NCBI RefSeq assembly: GCF_027625935.1
Contig: NZ_CP115300.1
Span: 8,184,001-8,248,000 of the forward strand
DNA: 64,000 nucleotides
Origin: Streptomyces camelliae
GTDB taxonomy: Bacteria > Actinomycetota > Actinomycetes > Streptomycetales > Streptomycetaceae
Direction of reading: 5' to 3'
Shown here: piece by piece, positions 44,861-54,678 of the stretch
How positions within the stretch are numbered: position 1 is the first letter of the stretch
Layout: every line of letters begins with the position of its first letter
The notes under the pieces: model-generated
The model's input: the letters and a program-made list of their open reading frames with translations, nothing else
Databases searched by the model: none
What the model was told of the DNA's origin: nothing
Translations under genes and position numbers: made by a program

Positions 44861-45357
44861 GCGAGCCCCCTGAGGTAGGCGGCCTGTCCGACGTGCTGAA
44901 GGTCGTCGGACAGGACGCTCACCAGGCGCACCCCCAGTGAGACCGGGGGATCCCAGCGCTCGTCCACGATCCGTTCCAGGTCCTTGGCGGCGAGCCCCCT
45001 GAGCGCGTGGAGGGTCTGCTCGTGGACGGCGTCGTAGTACCCGGTCAGCAGGTCGGCGGAGTCGACCCTGACCTTCGCGACCTGCGCGGGGGAGTGCCCG
45101 AACCCGTGGTCACGGGGCGGCAGGTCGAGGCCGAAGCGCTTGTGCCAGTCCTGGTCCAGCCAGACCTGTTCGAGTCCGAACGCGTCGGCGATGTGGTCGT
45201 CCTGCACCCGGGTGAGGTGCCAGATCAGCCAGGTGATGGAGTTGGCGTCGGGTGCCGGGCGGTGATTGAGCTCGTCCGGTCCGAGGCCGTCGAGGGCGGC
45301 GTGGACTTCTTCCTGGATGCGGCCGTAGCCGTCGATGAGGATGTCCTTGGCATGCAT
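44842..45357 (-). CDS. DinB/mycothiol-dependent maleylpyruvate-isomerase-fold protein
   Basis: A 171-residue four-helix-bundle protein. [19 protein letters not shown] holds one likely metal-binding His, and [15 protein letters not shown] another, the typical DinB_2 pattern. In actinobacteria this fold often serves mycothiol-dependent transferases or detoxifying enzymes. ATG 45357 is taken; ATG 45369 is in frame with a similar ribosome binding site. The role is unknown. Confidence 0.8.
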   Translation of the reverse strand: MHAKDILIDGYGRIQEEVHAALDGLGPDELNHRPAPDANSITWLIWHLTRVQDDHIADAFGLEQVWLDQDWHKRFGLDLPPRDHGFGHSPAQVAKVRVDSADLLTGYYDAVHEQTLHALRGLAAKDLERIVDERWDPPVSLGVRLVSVLSDDLQHVGQAAYLRGLAQSAAL

Positions 45358-45554
45358 ACCGTCCACCATCCCAAACGACGGCCGTTCACGCGCCCGGAAA
45401 TTCAGCTCCGTGCACTCCCGCACCACGAGGACCGTGCCCACCGCGCCGGGCTCGGCCCGGCAGGCCGGACGCCGTCAACTCCCTTGCGCGGCAAGCCGAT
45501 GCAGGGCGCCGGGCGACGGCCTTGAGCCCGGTGCGGCGGACGGCCCGGCGGGCA

Positions 45555-46469
45555 TCAGGAGGCCTCGGTCCCTTCCCGGAGCGGTGCCAGGCCCTCGGTC
45601 TCCAGAAGCGTGACGAGCGCGCGGGCGGCGGGGCTGGTGGCGCGATCCGGGGGCAGCAGGGCGACGGTCTCGTACTCCGCCTCTTCCGTGCCCTTCAGCG
45701 GCAGCGCCGTGAGCGCGGGCCGCTTGTGCCGGAAGTGCCGGGGGACGACCGCGATCCCCAGGTTCTCGTCCACCAGGTCCAGCAGGCTGTGCACGTCGTT
45801 CACCTCCAGCGCCACCGTGCGCCGGATCCCGGCCGCGGTGAACGCGGCGTCGGTCGTGCGGCGCGGACCCCAGTCCGGATGGAAGTCCACGAAGACCTCC
45901 CCGGCCAGGTCCTCAGGGATGAGCGCCGCGCCCGACGAGGCCAGCCGGTGCCCGGGATGGCACAGCACGGTCATCGGCTCGCTCGTCAGCGCCACCGAGC
46001 GCAGCTGGTCGGAGTCCGCCTGGGTGCGGTAGGCGAAGGCCAGGTCGAGCCGCCCGGCCGCGACCTCCTCGGCCAGCGCGCCCGAGCCGGCCTGCCGCAG
46101 CCGGATCTCCACGTCCGGGTGCCGCCTCCGGAACCCGGCCAGCAGCCGCGCCACATGCACCCCGGCGATGCACTGCTCGGTGCCGAGCGCCAGCGTGCCG
46201 CGCAGCACGCCCTGCACCGCGGCCACCGCCTCGTGCGCCGAGCGCACCTGCGCCAGGATCCGCTCGGCCTCCACCAGCAGTGCGCGCCCCGCCTCGGTGA
46301 GCGTCACCCGCCGGGTGGTCCGCACGAACAGCGGCGCCCGCAGCTCCCGCTCCAGCGCCCGGATCGACGCCGACAGGCCCGACTGGGACACCATCAGGCG
46401 TTCGGCGGCCCGGGTGAAATGCTGGTCCTCGGCGACCGCGACGAAGTGCTGGAGATGACGCAGTTCCAT
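45555..46469 (-). CDS. LysR-family transcriptional regulator
   Basis: A 304-residue LTTR. The winged helix reads MELRHLQHFVAVAEDQHFTRAAERLMVSQSGLSASIRALERELRAPLFVRTTRRVTLTEAG. The co-inducer domain runs from about residue 90 to the end. It is divergent from an aldo/keto reductase, and a near-ideal T-N11-A operator lies between them, so it very likely controls that gene and itself. No strong ribosome binding site precedes ATG 46469. Confidence 0.9.
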   Translation of the reverse strand: MELRHLQHFVAVAEDQHFTRAAERLMVSQSGLSASIRALERELRAPLFVRTTRRVTLTEAGRALLVEAERILAQVRSAHEAVAAVQGVLRGTLALGTEQCIAGVHVARLLAGFRRRHPDVEIRLRQAGSGALAEEVAAGRLDLAFAYRTQADSDQLRSVALTSEPMTVLCHPGHRLASSGAALIPEDLAGEVFVDFHPDWGPRRTTDAAFTAAGIRRTVALEVNDVHSLLDLVDENLGIAVVPRHFRHKRPALTALPLKGTEEAEYETVALLPPDRATSPAARALVTLLETEGLAPLREGTEAS

Positions 46470-46482
46470 GATTGAGAAGCTT

Positions 46483-46503
46483 ATCCGCTGAATTCCATCG
46501 GAT
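46483..46503. promoter_or_regulatory. LysR-type operator (T-N11-A)
   Basis: ATCCG and CGGAT are separated by exactly 11 bp, a textbook LTTR recognition site, 13 bp from the LysR start and 78 bp before the aldo/keto reductase start. Confidence 0.7.
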
Positions 46504-46580
46504 TCTTCTGTTGGACCACTGCACGGCACCCGGTGAAGAGTGGGTCCGGTAGACCGTGTGCCAACCCCTCTGGAGTCGCG

Positions 46581-47573
<993 letters not shown>

Positions 47574-47595
47574 GAACGCCGGGCGGCGGCTGCCG

Positions 47596-47847
47596 TCAGG
47601 GGTCAGGGGGTGAGCCGAGACCCCGGGGCAGGCCGTATGCCACGGGGAGGTCGGCGACCGCTTGCCGGGTCGTACGGCGCCCGGCCGGCCCGTAGCCGCG
47701 GGGCGGCCCGTGGCCACCGACCGGGGTGCGCGGTGCCGGCCTGGGTCGCCTGCCGAGGGTGGGCCGTGGCCGCTTGTCCGGCGCCCGCGCGGTCGCCCGC
47801 CGGGCCTCCTCGGAGACGTGCTGGGCGAGAGCGGCGTCGAAGACCAT
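47596..47847 (-). CDS. Doubtful small hypothetical protein
   Basis: An 83-codon frame beginning MVFDAALAQHVSEEARRATARA, then Pro/Arg/Gly-rich. The first ~25 codons have normal bias; the rest is low complexity. No ribosome binding site or family recognised. It occupies part of an otherwise gene-free 520-bp stretch (47574-48094), which holds nothing else recognisable. Confidence 0.25.
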   Translation of the reverse strand: MVFDAALAQHVSEEARRATARAPDKRPRPTLGRRPRPAPRTPVGGHGPPRGYGPAGRRTTRQAVADLPVAYGLPRGLGSPPDP

Positions 47848-48094
47848 GCCGGGCTGCACGGCGAAGGGCCATGCCCTTCGCCCGGCCCCGCGCCTGATGC
47901 ACACAGGCCCCGCCCACCCCTGGCAGGTGTGGAGGAGCGGACCCGGACCACCCCCGTCGACCGCTTCCGACAGGCCGAGGATGCGGCGCCGCTCACCTGT
48001 CTGCGGTACCGGCGAGGAGCGCCCTCCGGCGGACCGGCGCCGCCGCGCCGCCCCTGTCGGGGGACCGCCGGGAGCTGAGCCACCGCAGCCTGTC

Positions 48095-48490
48095 TCAGAC
48101 GCCCGCCGGCACCCGGTCCAGGAAGCCCAGCACCTGGCGGATCCGGCCCTCCTCGTCCAGGGTGACCACGTCGAAACCGGCGACCGGGGCCGAGCCTCCT
48201 CCAGTACCCCCGGACTCGCTGACCAGCTCCCAGGCGAAGCGCGCGGTGTCGTGGTGGCCGTCGACCGGGCCGAGCGGGCGGAAGACGAACCCGGGGAACT
48301 GCTCGTGGACCGCGGCGATCACGGCGGCGACGCCCTCGTGGCCGCGGACGTCCGCGAGGGGGTCGGTGTACCCGCCGTCCGTGGTCCACGCGGCGGCGAC
48401 CGCCTTCCGCAGCGCCTCCGGCTCGGTGGCGTTCCAGGCCTCGAAGTAACGGGCGGCCGCGGTCTCGTAACGGTTGGTGTTCACGGACAT
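48095..48490 (-). CDS. SnoaL-like/NTF2-fold protein
   Basis: A 131-residue cone-shaped NTF2-like domain: AAARYFEAWNATEPEALRKAV, YTDPLADVRGHEGVAAVIAAVHEQFPGF, and ARFAWELVS, typical of SnoaL-like polyketide cyclases and related small binding or catalytic proteins. The catalytic identity cannot be assigned, and no polyketide genes are nearby. Confidence 0.75.
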   Translation of the reverse strand: MSVNTNRYETAAARYFEAWNATEPEALRKAVAAAWTTDGGYTDPLADVRGHEGVAAVIAAVHEQFPGFVFRPLGPVDGHHDTARFAWELVSESGGTGGGSAPVAGFDVVTLDEEGRIRQVLGFLDRVPAGV

Positions 48491-48806
48491 GGTGAATCAG
48501 CCTCCATCGAGGTCGTCACTGCTGGTCAGGCCCGGATCCGGGGCTTCGCCGATCCGGTGTGACCACCATGCCGGAGACCGAGGGGGCCGGTCGATTACCT
48601 CCCCGGTAAAGCCGGGTGGCCCGCACACGCCGGTGCAATCTCGGCCAGAACGGGCACCGAATATGCCAACAGGCTGGCCGGAAAGTCATGGTGACAGTGT
48701 TTCGGGAGAGGCGATACTCGAACGTCAGGGGCACTTCACCGCACAGGAGCCGCACGGGAAGCGAGGCCTGAGCCGGCACACGAGCGAGGCGACGGGGGAG
48801 TGAGAC
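48491..48806. other. 316-bp intergenic region
   Basis: Divergent region between the SnoaL-like and the 48807 gene. No coding potential. The segment near 48690-48720 (GTGTTTCGGGAGAGGCGATACTC) looks promoter-like but was not assigned to a sigma class. Confidence 0.3.
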
Positions 48807-49217
48807 GTGCACGACGAATTCCTGTGCCATGTCACGGCATACGGCATGTGCGACGGCCGGCGCATCGGCGTACCGCTCGGCACCTATCGCGCGCCGACGC
48901 TGGCCCTGGCCCTGTGGTGGCTGCGGGACCGTGCGTCCTGGATCGCCGAGCGGCTCGACCCCAGCCCGGAGGATCCCGCCTTCCCCGCGGGTGCGCTGGT
49001 GCCGGTGGCCGAAACCGTCGCCGACGTGCCCGCGCTGCTGCGTGCCTGGTGTGCCGACGACGTCCGGCAGGAACTGGTCGCCGACGAGCTGGCGGCCGGC
49101 CGGCTGGTGCGGATCGCCGCCAGCGACGACACCACCGAGTACGAGCTGCTCGCCGAGTCCGTCGACGCCCTGCGGATGCAGCGGACCCTGCCCGTCCTCG
49201 TCGTACCCGTCGCCTGA
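48807..49217 (+). CDS. Conserved hypothetical streptomycete protein
   Basis: A 136-residue soluble protein beginning HDEFLCHVTAYGMCDGRRIG, then a Trp-rich helix ALALWWLRDRASWIAERL and AWCADDVRQELVADELAAGRL. I do not recognise a domain. GTG 48807 follows GGGGGAGTGAGAC. It lies 73 bp upstream of the FHA/ABC gene in the same direction and might be part of that signalling module. Confidence 0.55.
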   Translation: MHDEFLCHVTAYGMCDGRRIGVPLGTYRAPTLALALWWLRDRASWIAERLDPSPEDPAFPAGALVPVAETVADVPALLRAWCADDVRQELVADELAAGRLVRIAASDDTTEYELLAESVDALRMQRTLPVLVVPVA

Positions 49218-49290
49218 CACGTGTCCGCACGCCGGGCACCGCACCACCTCGCTGCGGCGCGTATGTGAACAAATCGGTAGAATTCTGGCC

Positions 49291-51630
49291 ATGGCGGAGC
49301 GACCGGTCGCCCCGACGGCCCCTGAGCTCGTCCTGGAGACCGACACGGGCTCCACGGTGATGAGCCCGGGGCGCGACTACCACGTCGGACGCGACCCGTT
49401 GAGCGACATCGTCTTCGACGATGCCCGGGTCTCGTGGCACCACGCCGTGCTGCGCTGCGACCACGATCACTGGACCCTGGCGGACCGGCACAGCACCAAC
49501 GGCACCTACGCCGACGGTCGCAGGATCGAGGAGTGGGAGGTGCGTCCCGGGAGCGAGATCCGCTTCGGCAACCCCGCCGACGGCCCCCGCGCGGTGCCGG
49601 CCGGTGCGCCGCCGCCCACCCCCGACCGCCCCTCCGCGGTGTCGCTGCCCCTGCTGACCGGCACCTTCCGCCGCCCCACCAGCGTGCGTCCGCTGCCCGT
49701 GCGCACCGTGCGGATCGGCCGGGCACCGGACAGCGACCTGGTGGTGGACGACCTGACCGTCTCCCGCCGGCACGCGGAACTGCGCGCCCACGCCGACGGC
49801 ACGTACGAGATCGCCGACGTCGGCAGCCACAACGGCACCTACCTCAACGGCCGGCCCGTCACCCGCGCCACCCTCGGCCCCGGCGACATCGTCGGCATCG
49901 GGCACTCGGCGTTCTGCCTGGTCGGCGACGAACTGCAGGAGTACGTCGACACCGGCGAGGTCTCCCTCGACGTGCAGGAACTCACCGTCGCCGTCGACCG
50001 CGGCCGCAAGATCCTGCTGGACGGCGTCTCCTTCCCGGTGCAGGAGAAGTGCCTGCTCGCCGTGGTCGGGCCGAGCGGCGCCGGCAAGTCCACCCTGCTG
50101 AACGCCCTGACCGGGCAGCGGCCCGCCGACCACGGCACCGTCCTCTACGACGGCCGTGACCTCTACCGCGACTACGCCGAACTGCGCCAGCGCATCGGCC
50201 TGGTCCCCCAGGACGACATCCTGCACGTCCAGCTGACCGTGCGCAGCGCCCTCACCTACGCCGCCGAACTGCGCTTCCCCGAGGACACCGCGAAGTCCGA
50301 GCGCGTGCAGCGGGTCGAGGAGGTGATCCGGGAGCTGGGCCTCGAACAGCGTGCCGAGCAGCCCGTGCACAGCCTCTCCGGTGGGCAGCGCAAGCGGGTC
50401 AGCGTGGCCCTGGAGCTGCTGACCAAGCCCTCCCTGCTCTTCCTCGACGAGCCGACCTCCGGCCTCGACCCGGGCATGGACCGCTCGGTGATGAACATGT
50501 TGCGCGGCCTCGCGGACGACGGCCGTACCGTCATCGTCGTCACCCACAGCGTGCTCAGCCTGGACGTCTGCGACCGCCTTCTGGTGCTGGCGCCCGGCGG
50601 GCGGACCGCCTGGTTCGGCCCGCCCGGCGACGCCCTCGGCTTCTTCGGGTTCGAGGAGTGGCCGGAGGCCTTCGAGGCGTTCGAGCGGGACACCGGCCGG
50701 GACTGGGCGGGGGAGTACCGCGCCTCGTCGTACCACCGGGAGTACATCGTGAACTCCGGCGCGCAGCCGCGTGTGCCGCGTACCGGCCCGGTCGCCCTCG
50801 CCCCGCCGCCGAGGCCGCGCAGCTGGGGAGCCCAGTTCGCCACCCTGGTGCGCCGCTACGCGGCCGTCCTCGCCGCCGACCGCACCTTCCTCGCCATCAT
50901 GATCGGGCTGCCGTTCGTCATGGGCGCGATGGCCCGGGCCGTCGCCGGCAGCAAGCTGACCGTCGACACCGCGACCAACGCGCTGCTCACCCTGTGCGTG
51001 GGCGGGGTGCTGACGGGCGCCGCCAACGCCGTGCGCGAGCTGGTCAAGGAACGCGTCGTCTACCGGCGTGAGAGAGCCGTCGGCCTGCCCCGCTCGGCCT
51101 ACGTGATGTCGAAGGTCGCCGTCCTCGGTGTGCTCACCGTGCTGCAGGCGGTCGTCCTCACCCTCGTCGGACTCGCCGGTGTCGACCTGAACGCGCCCCG
51201 CGGCGACGGGGTGCTGCTGCCACCCCTGCTGGAGATCACCGTCGCCGTGGCCGTGCTCGCCTTCACCGCGATGCTGCTCGGCCTGCTGATCTCCGCGCTG
51301 GTCCGCAAGGAGGAGGTGACGATGCCGCTGCTGGTGCTGCTCACCGTCGTCCAGGTCGTCTTCTGCGGGGCCCTGCTGAAACTGAACGGCGTGCCCGGCC
51401 TGGAGCAGTTCGCCTGGCTGGTGCCCTCGCGGTGGGCGCTGGGCGCCATGGCCGGCACCGTCGACCTGGGCCGGATCGTGCCGGGCACGCTCACCGCGGA
51501 CCCGTTCTTCCGGCACTCGGCCGGCGTGTGGCTGCGCAACATGATCATGCTGGTGGTGCTCGCGGCCGTCTTCGGCTCCGCGCTCTCCCGGCTGCTGCGC
51601 CGGCACGAGCCGGCCGTGACGCGGAGGTAG
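49291..51630 (+). CDS. ABC-2-type exporter with two N-terminal FHA domains (Rv1747-like)
   Basis: A 779-residue fusion. FHA1 lies at about residues 10-90 (YHVGRDPLSDIVF, SWHHAVL, STNGTYADG) and FHA2 at about 145-215 (VRIGRAPDSDLVVDD, SRRHAEL, SHNGTYLNG), both with intact phosphothreonine-binding Arg/Ser/Asn. The ATPase follows: Walker A GPSGAGKST (about 263), signature LSGGQRKR, Walker B LLFLDEP, and H-loop VTHSV. Six membrane helices form the C-terminal ABC2 domain. The architecture equals M. tuberculosis Rv1747, which is regulated by kinase PknF. A Ser/Thr kinase gene lies two genes downstream. The transported substrate is unknown. Confidence 0.9.
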   Translation: MAERPVAPTAPELVLETDTGSTVMSPGRDYHVGRDPLSDIVFDDARVSWHHAVLRCDHDHWTLADRHSTNGTYADGRRIEEWEVRPGSEIRFGNPADGPRAVPAGAPPPTPDRPSAVSLPLLTGTFRRPTSVRPLPVRTVRIGRAPDSDLVVDDLTVSRRHAELRAHADGTYEIADVGSHNGTYLNGRPVTRATLGPGDIVGIGHSAFCLVGDELQEYVDTGEVSLDVQELTVAVDRGRKILLDGVSFPVQEKCLLAVVGPSGAGKSTLLNALTGQRPADHGTVLYDGRDLYRDYAELRQRIGLVPQDDILHVQLTVRSALTYAAELRFPEDTAKSERVQRVEEVIRELGLEQRAEQPVHSLSGGQRKRVSVALELLTKPSLLFLDEPTSGLDPGMDRSVMNMLRGLADDGRTVIVVTHSVLSLDVCDRLLVLAPGGRTAWFGPPGDALGFFGFEEWPEAFEAFERDTGRDWAGEYRASSYHREYIVNSGAQPRVPRTGPVALAPPPRPRSWGAQFATLVRRYAAVLAADRTFLAIMIGLPFVMGAMARAVAGSKLTVDTATNALLTLCVGGVLTGAANAVRELVKERVVYRRERAVGLPRSAYVMSKVAVLGVLTVLQAVVLTLVGLAGVDLNAPRGDGVLLPPLLEITVAVAVLAFTAMLLGLLISALVRKEEVTMPLLVLLTVVQVVFCGALLKLNGVPGLEQFAWLVPSRWALGAMAGTVDLGRIVPGTLTADPFFRHSAGVWLRNMIMLVVLAAVFGSALSRLLRRHEPAVTRR

Positions 51631-51638
51631 ACGGCACG

Positions 51639-51689
51639 ATGACCCATGCCCCGGACACAGACACGGACACCCTGGCAGGCGCCCGATGA
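51639..51689 (+). CDS. 16-residue coupling ORF
   Basis: ATG 51639 opens MTHAPDTDTDTLAGAR, whose TGA overlaps the next start (ATGA). GCGGAGG lies upstream at suitable spacing. It fills the only gap between the transporter and SH3-like genes and may couple their translation, or be a short peptide of its own. Confidence 0.35.
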   Translation: MTHAPDTDTDTLAGAR

Positions 51690-52237
51690 GCAAAGCGCCC
51701 GGCCCCGGATTCCGGCCCACGCACGTCGTCCCGCCGCGCGGCATGCCCGCCTGGGAAGCCCCCGACCCGGCCCGGCCCACCGTGCCCCTCGACCCGCTGC
51801 TGCCGGTCCAGCTCATGGAACGGCGCGGCGACTGGAGCCACATCCGCTGCGCCAACGGCTGGGCCGCCTGGGTCGACGGCCGCCACCTCATCGCCGTACC
51901 CGAGGATCCGCCGGCCGCCGAAGGCCCGGCCGGCACCGCCGACCCCCGGCCTCTGCTGGCCCGCGCCGCCGAGGCCCTCGCCGACTACCGCGCCGCGGTG
52001 GGTGAACTGACGGCCGGCGCGCTCGACGGCGAGGACTTCGCGGACCGCACCCGGGACCTGAGAATCGGGATCGTCGTCGACGGGGAGAAGATGTGGCTGT
52101 ACGACCCCGAGGAGAGCCGCTGGATGTACGGCGACGGACGGCGCCTGACCACCTACGCCACCGACCGCCCGGTCACCGGCGACACCGACGCCGGACACGC
52201 TCCGACCCGGCTGGTGGCGTCCGACGGTGAGCCCTGA
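51686..52237 (+). CDS. SH3-like-domain protein of the kinase/transporter operon
   Basis: A 183-residue soluble protein. Residues about 20-75 read WEAPDPARPTVPLDPLLPVQLMERRGDWSHIRCANGWAAWVDGRHL, a bacterial SH3-type fold; a helix (LARAAEALADYRAAVGELTAGA) and a short C-terminal segment with EKMWLYDPEESRWMYGDG follow. No signal peptide, so it probably acts inside the cell, perhaps as an adaptor between kinase and transporter. Its stop overlaps the kinase start (TGATG). Confidence 0.65.
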   Translation: MSKAPGPGFRPTHVVPPRGMPAWEAPDPARPTVPLDPLLPVQLMERRGDWSHIRCANGWAAWVDGRHLIAVPEDPPAAEGPAGTADPRPLLARAAEALADYRAAVGELTAGALDGEDFADRTRDLRIGIVVDGEKMWLYDPEESRWMYGDGRRLTTYATDRPVTGDTDAGHAPTRLVASDGEP

Positions 52238-53220
52238 TGGCGCGCGAGACCAGCCTGTTCTCCGGCCGGCCCTCCGAACTGATCGGCCGGAAGGTGGCGA
52301 ACTACCTGGTCGAGAGCGAGGTCGGGCGCGGCGGCATGGCGGTCGTCTTCCGCGCCCGCGACCTGCGCCTGGACCGCACGGTCGCCCTCAAACTGCTCGC
52401 GCCCGAACTCGCCCGCAACGACACCTTCCGCAAACGCTTCACCCACGAGTCCCAGGTGGCCGCCGCGATCGACCACCCGCACATCGTGCCGGTCTTCGAC
52501 GCCGGCGAGACGGACGGCGTGCTCTACCTCGCCATGCGGTACGTCTCCGGCAGCGACCTGCGCCATCTGCTGGACGCACGCGGCCCGCTGCCGCCCCCCG
52601 ACGCCGTCCGCATCGCCGCGCAGGTGGCCTCCGCCCTCGACGCCGCCCACGAGCACGGCCTGGTCCACCGGGACGTCAAGCCCGGCAACGTCCTGATCGC
52701 CGAGGGCACCGACAGCGACCACCCCGAGCACGTGTACCTCACCGACTTCGGCCTCACCAAGAAGTCGCTGTCCCTGACCGGTTTCACCAGCGTCGGCCAG
52801 TTCGTCGGCACCCTCGACTACGTGGCCCCCGAGCAGATCTCCGGCCGCCCGGTCGACGGCCGCTGCGACGTCTACGGCCTCGCCTGCGTCGCCTACGAGA
52901 CCCTCGCCGGCCGTCCGCCCTTCCAGCGCGACGACGACATGGCCCTGCTGTGGGCCCACCAGTACGACGAACCGCCCCCGCCGAGCGCGGCCCGGCCCGG
53001 TATCCCCCCGGCCGTCGACGCCGTGTTCGCCAAGGCCCTCGCCAAGAGCCCGGACGACCGGTACGACACCTGTCTCGACTTCGTGGCCGCCCTGCGCGCC
53101 AGCCTGGCGACCGGCCCGGCCGAGGTCCGCCCGGCGCCGGAGACCGGGCCGGAGCCGGCCCGCACGGTGACCGAGACCCCGCCGCCTCCGCACTGGGCCG
53201 GGCCGGTGTTCCACGGCTGA
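52237..53220 (+). CDS. Soluble Ser/Thr protein kinase (PknF-like partner)
   Basis: A 327-residue Hanks-type kinase. Motifs in order: VGRGGMAVVFRA, VALKLL (ATP Lys), HRDVKPGN (catalytic loop), DFGLTKKSL (DFG), and VGTLDYVAPEQ (activation end). After about residue 275 a Pro-rich tail follows. There is no transmembrane helix or extracellular sensor, unlike most actinobacterial kinases. Its coupling to the SH3-like gene and proximity to the double-FHA exporter suggest it phosphorylates threonines recognised by those FHA domains, as PknF does for Rv1747. Confidence 0.9.
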   Translation: MARETSLFSGRPSELIGRKVANYLVESEVGRGGMAVVFRARDLRLDRTVALKLLAPELARNDTFRKRFTHESQVAAAIDHPHIVPVFDAGETDGVLYLAMRYVSGSDLRHLLDARGPLPPPDAVRIAAQVASALDAAHEHGLVHRDVKPGNVLIAEGTDSDHPEHVYLTDFGLTKKSLSLTGFTSVGQFVGTLDYVAPEQISGRPVDGRCDVYGLACVAYETLAGRPPFQRDDDMALLWAHQYDEPPPPSAARPGIPPAVDAVFAKALAKSPDDRYDTCLDFVAALRASLATGPAEVRPAPETGPEPARTVTETPPPPHWAGPVFHG

Positions 53221-53238
53221 GCGCGCCTGGACGCCGGC

Positions 53239-54513
53239 TCAGTGCGGCGGTTCGCCGACGTCACCCCGGCGGCGCACCGGCAGGGCCAGCAGCCCGCCCA
53301 GCAGCCCGGCGACCAGTCCCCACAGCGCGCCCAGGCCCACCGCCTGCCAGAGCATCGGCCTGAGGAACAGCTCGCCCGACAGACCGCCGCCCAGATCGCC
53401 GATGCCGAGCAGGGACAGGCCGTAATGCGCCGAGACACGGACCGTCAGACAGATCATCAGCACCGTCAGCGCCAGCGCGACGGCCAGGTGCAGGGCGTGC
53501 TGCCACAGCCGGATCCGGGCCGGTGAGCTCACCGCCATCCGGAAGGCCACGGCGAGCAGCAGGAGCGCGTCCACGACCACCAGCCACCACCAGCGGCCGT
53601 CATAGCCGGTGAGCGAGCGCAGACTCAGCACGGACACGTCCGGGGTGCGCAGCAGCACGTCCAGGACATGCGGCATCGGCAGCCCGAACGGGCCGTCCAC
53701 CCGGCCGTGCCAGGTCGCGCCCAGACCGATGGTGAGGGCCAGCCAGGCCAGGTTGGGCAGGCCGAGCAGGATCAGCGCGAAGGTCGCGGAGGCATGTCCG
53801 CGGCCGGCCGCCGTGATCAGCGCGACGACCAGGGCGACGACGACGTAGGCGAGGAGCAGGACCACCATCGCGTGGGCCGCCGGGCGCACCGACTCCTGGC
53901 AGCGCAGCAGCCGCCCCGGGAGCGGAGCCCCGCGCGCGACCAGCACCGCCAGCAACAGCACCCCGGCCAGCCACACCAGCCCGAACAGCACGGTCAACGG
54001 CACGTCGGTGGTGAAGCCGACCCTCGGTGCGGCCTCGAACAGCCCGGTCAGATCGCTGAGGGTGCCGCTGCCCACGTCGACGGCGAAGGTCTGCCGGGCG
54101 CCGAGGGCCAGGCCGATCAGCACCAGCAGCCACAGCGCCGCGATCCGGGCGGCCCAGCCGGCCAGCTCCGCGGCCGAGGCCACCGCCCGGTGCCGCAGCG
54201 GGCGCAGAAAGCCCGCCCCGATCACCAGGGCACCGGCCAGCGTGACCGACAGCGGGAGCACGGTGAGACCGGCCCGGCTCTGCGCCAGCGCCCCCGCGTT
54301 GCCGGACAGCTCCACGCTGCCGCCGACGGCCGTGGCCAGGGTCGCGGCCACCACCCTCGGGAACGCGCCGTCCGGCAGACCCGCCGCACCGGCCGCCCAC
54401 AGCCCCAGTGCCGCCACCAGGACCATGACGGCCAGGCCGGTCAGCACCACACCCAGGGCATGGGCCCAGCCGTGGCGGGAGGCGGGCCGCGCGGTGACGG
54501 TCGGAGGGCTCAC
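53239..54513 (-). CDS. Streptophobe-family integral membrane protein
   Basis: A 424-residue polytopic protein with about ten hydrophobic helices, a streptomycete-specific family of unknown function. Characteristic stretches are VGFTTDVPLTVLFGLVWLAGVLLLAVLVARGAPLP and LRTPDVSVLSLRSLTGYDGRWWWL. GTG 54513 is preferred over GTG 54522 because TTAGCG stands about seven bases before it, fitting a leaderless transcript. It converges on the kinase gene and is divergent from the DUF6777 gene. Confidence 0.72.
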   Translation of the reverse strand: MSPPTVTARPASRHGWAHALGVVLTGLAVMVLVAALGLWAAGAAGLPDGAFPRVVAATLATAVGGSVELSGNAGALAQSRAGLTVLPLSVTLAGALVIGAGFLRPLRHRAVASAAELAGWAARIAALWLLVLIGLALGARQTFAVDVGSGTLSDLTGLFEAAPRVGFTTDVPLTVLFGLVWLAGVLLLAVLVARGAPLPGRLLRCQESVRPAAHAMVVLLLAYVVVALVVALITAAGRGHASATFALILLGLPNLAWLALTIGLGATWHGRVDGPFGLPMPHVLDVLLRTPDVSVLSLRSLTGYDGRWWWLVVVDALLLLAVAFRMAVSSPARIRLWQHALHLAVALALTVLMICLTVRVSAHYGLSLLGIGDLGGGLSGELFLRPMLWQAVGLGALWGLVAGLLGGLLALPVRRRGDVGEPPH

Positions 54514-54678
54514 ACCGGCCACGCTAAGCAGCGGCCGGGCATCCCGCCCGTCAGCTTGCGAGCAGCGCGACCCTGAGACACACAATGGGACCAATGTGCA
54601 GCCAAATGCATGAAACGGAACTTGACTGCGAAAAGCCGCACTGAGAAAAGCCGCGCATCGCGACGGGAAGAAGTGCTC

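Noticed and set aside
48095..48490. Polyketide cyclase of an antibiotic cluster
   Set aside because: SnoaL fold only; no polyketide synthase or tailoring genes in the window.
48474..48803. 109-residue plus frame before the 48807 gene
   Set aside because: Low hydrophobic content, poor codon bias, and its start lies within the opposite gene; judged non-coding.
49291..53220. Phage-defence system
   Set aside because: Kinase plus ABC proteins can occur in defence islands, but the membrane exporter with FHA domains matches the Rv1747/PknF envelope-transport type and no nuclease or effector is present.
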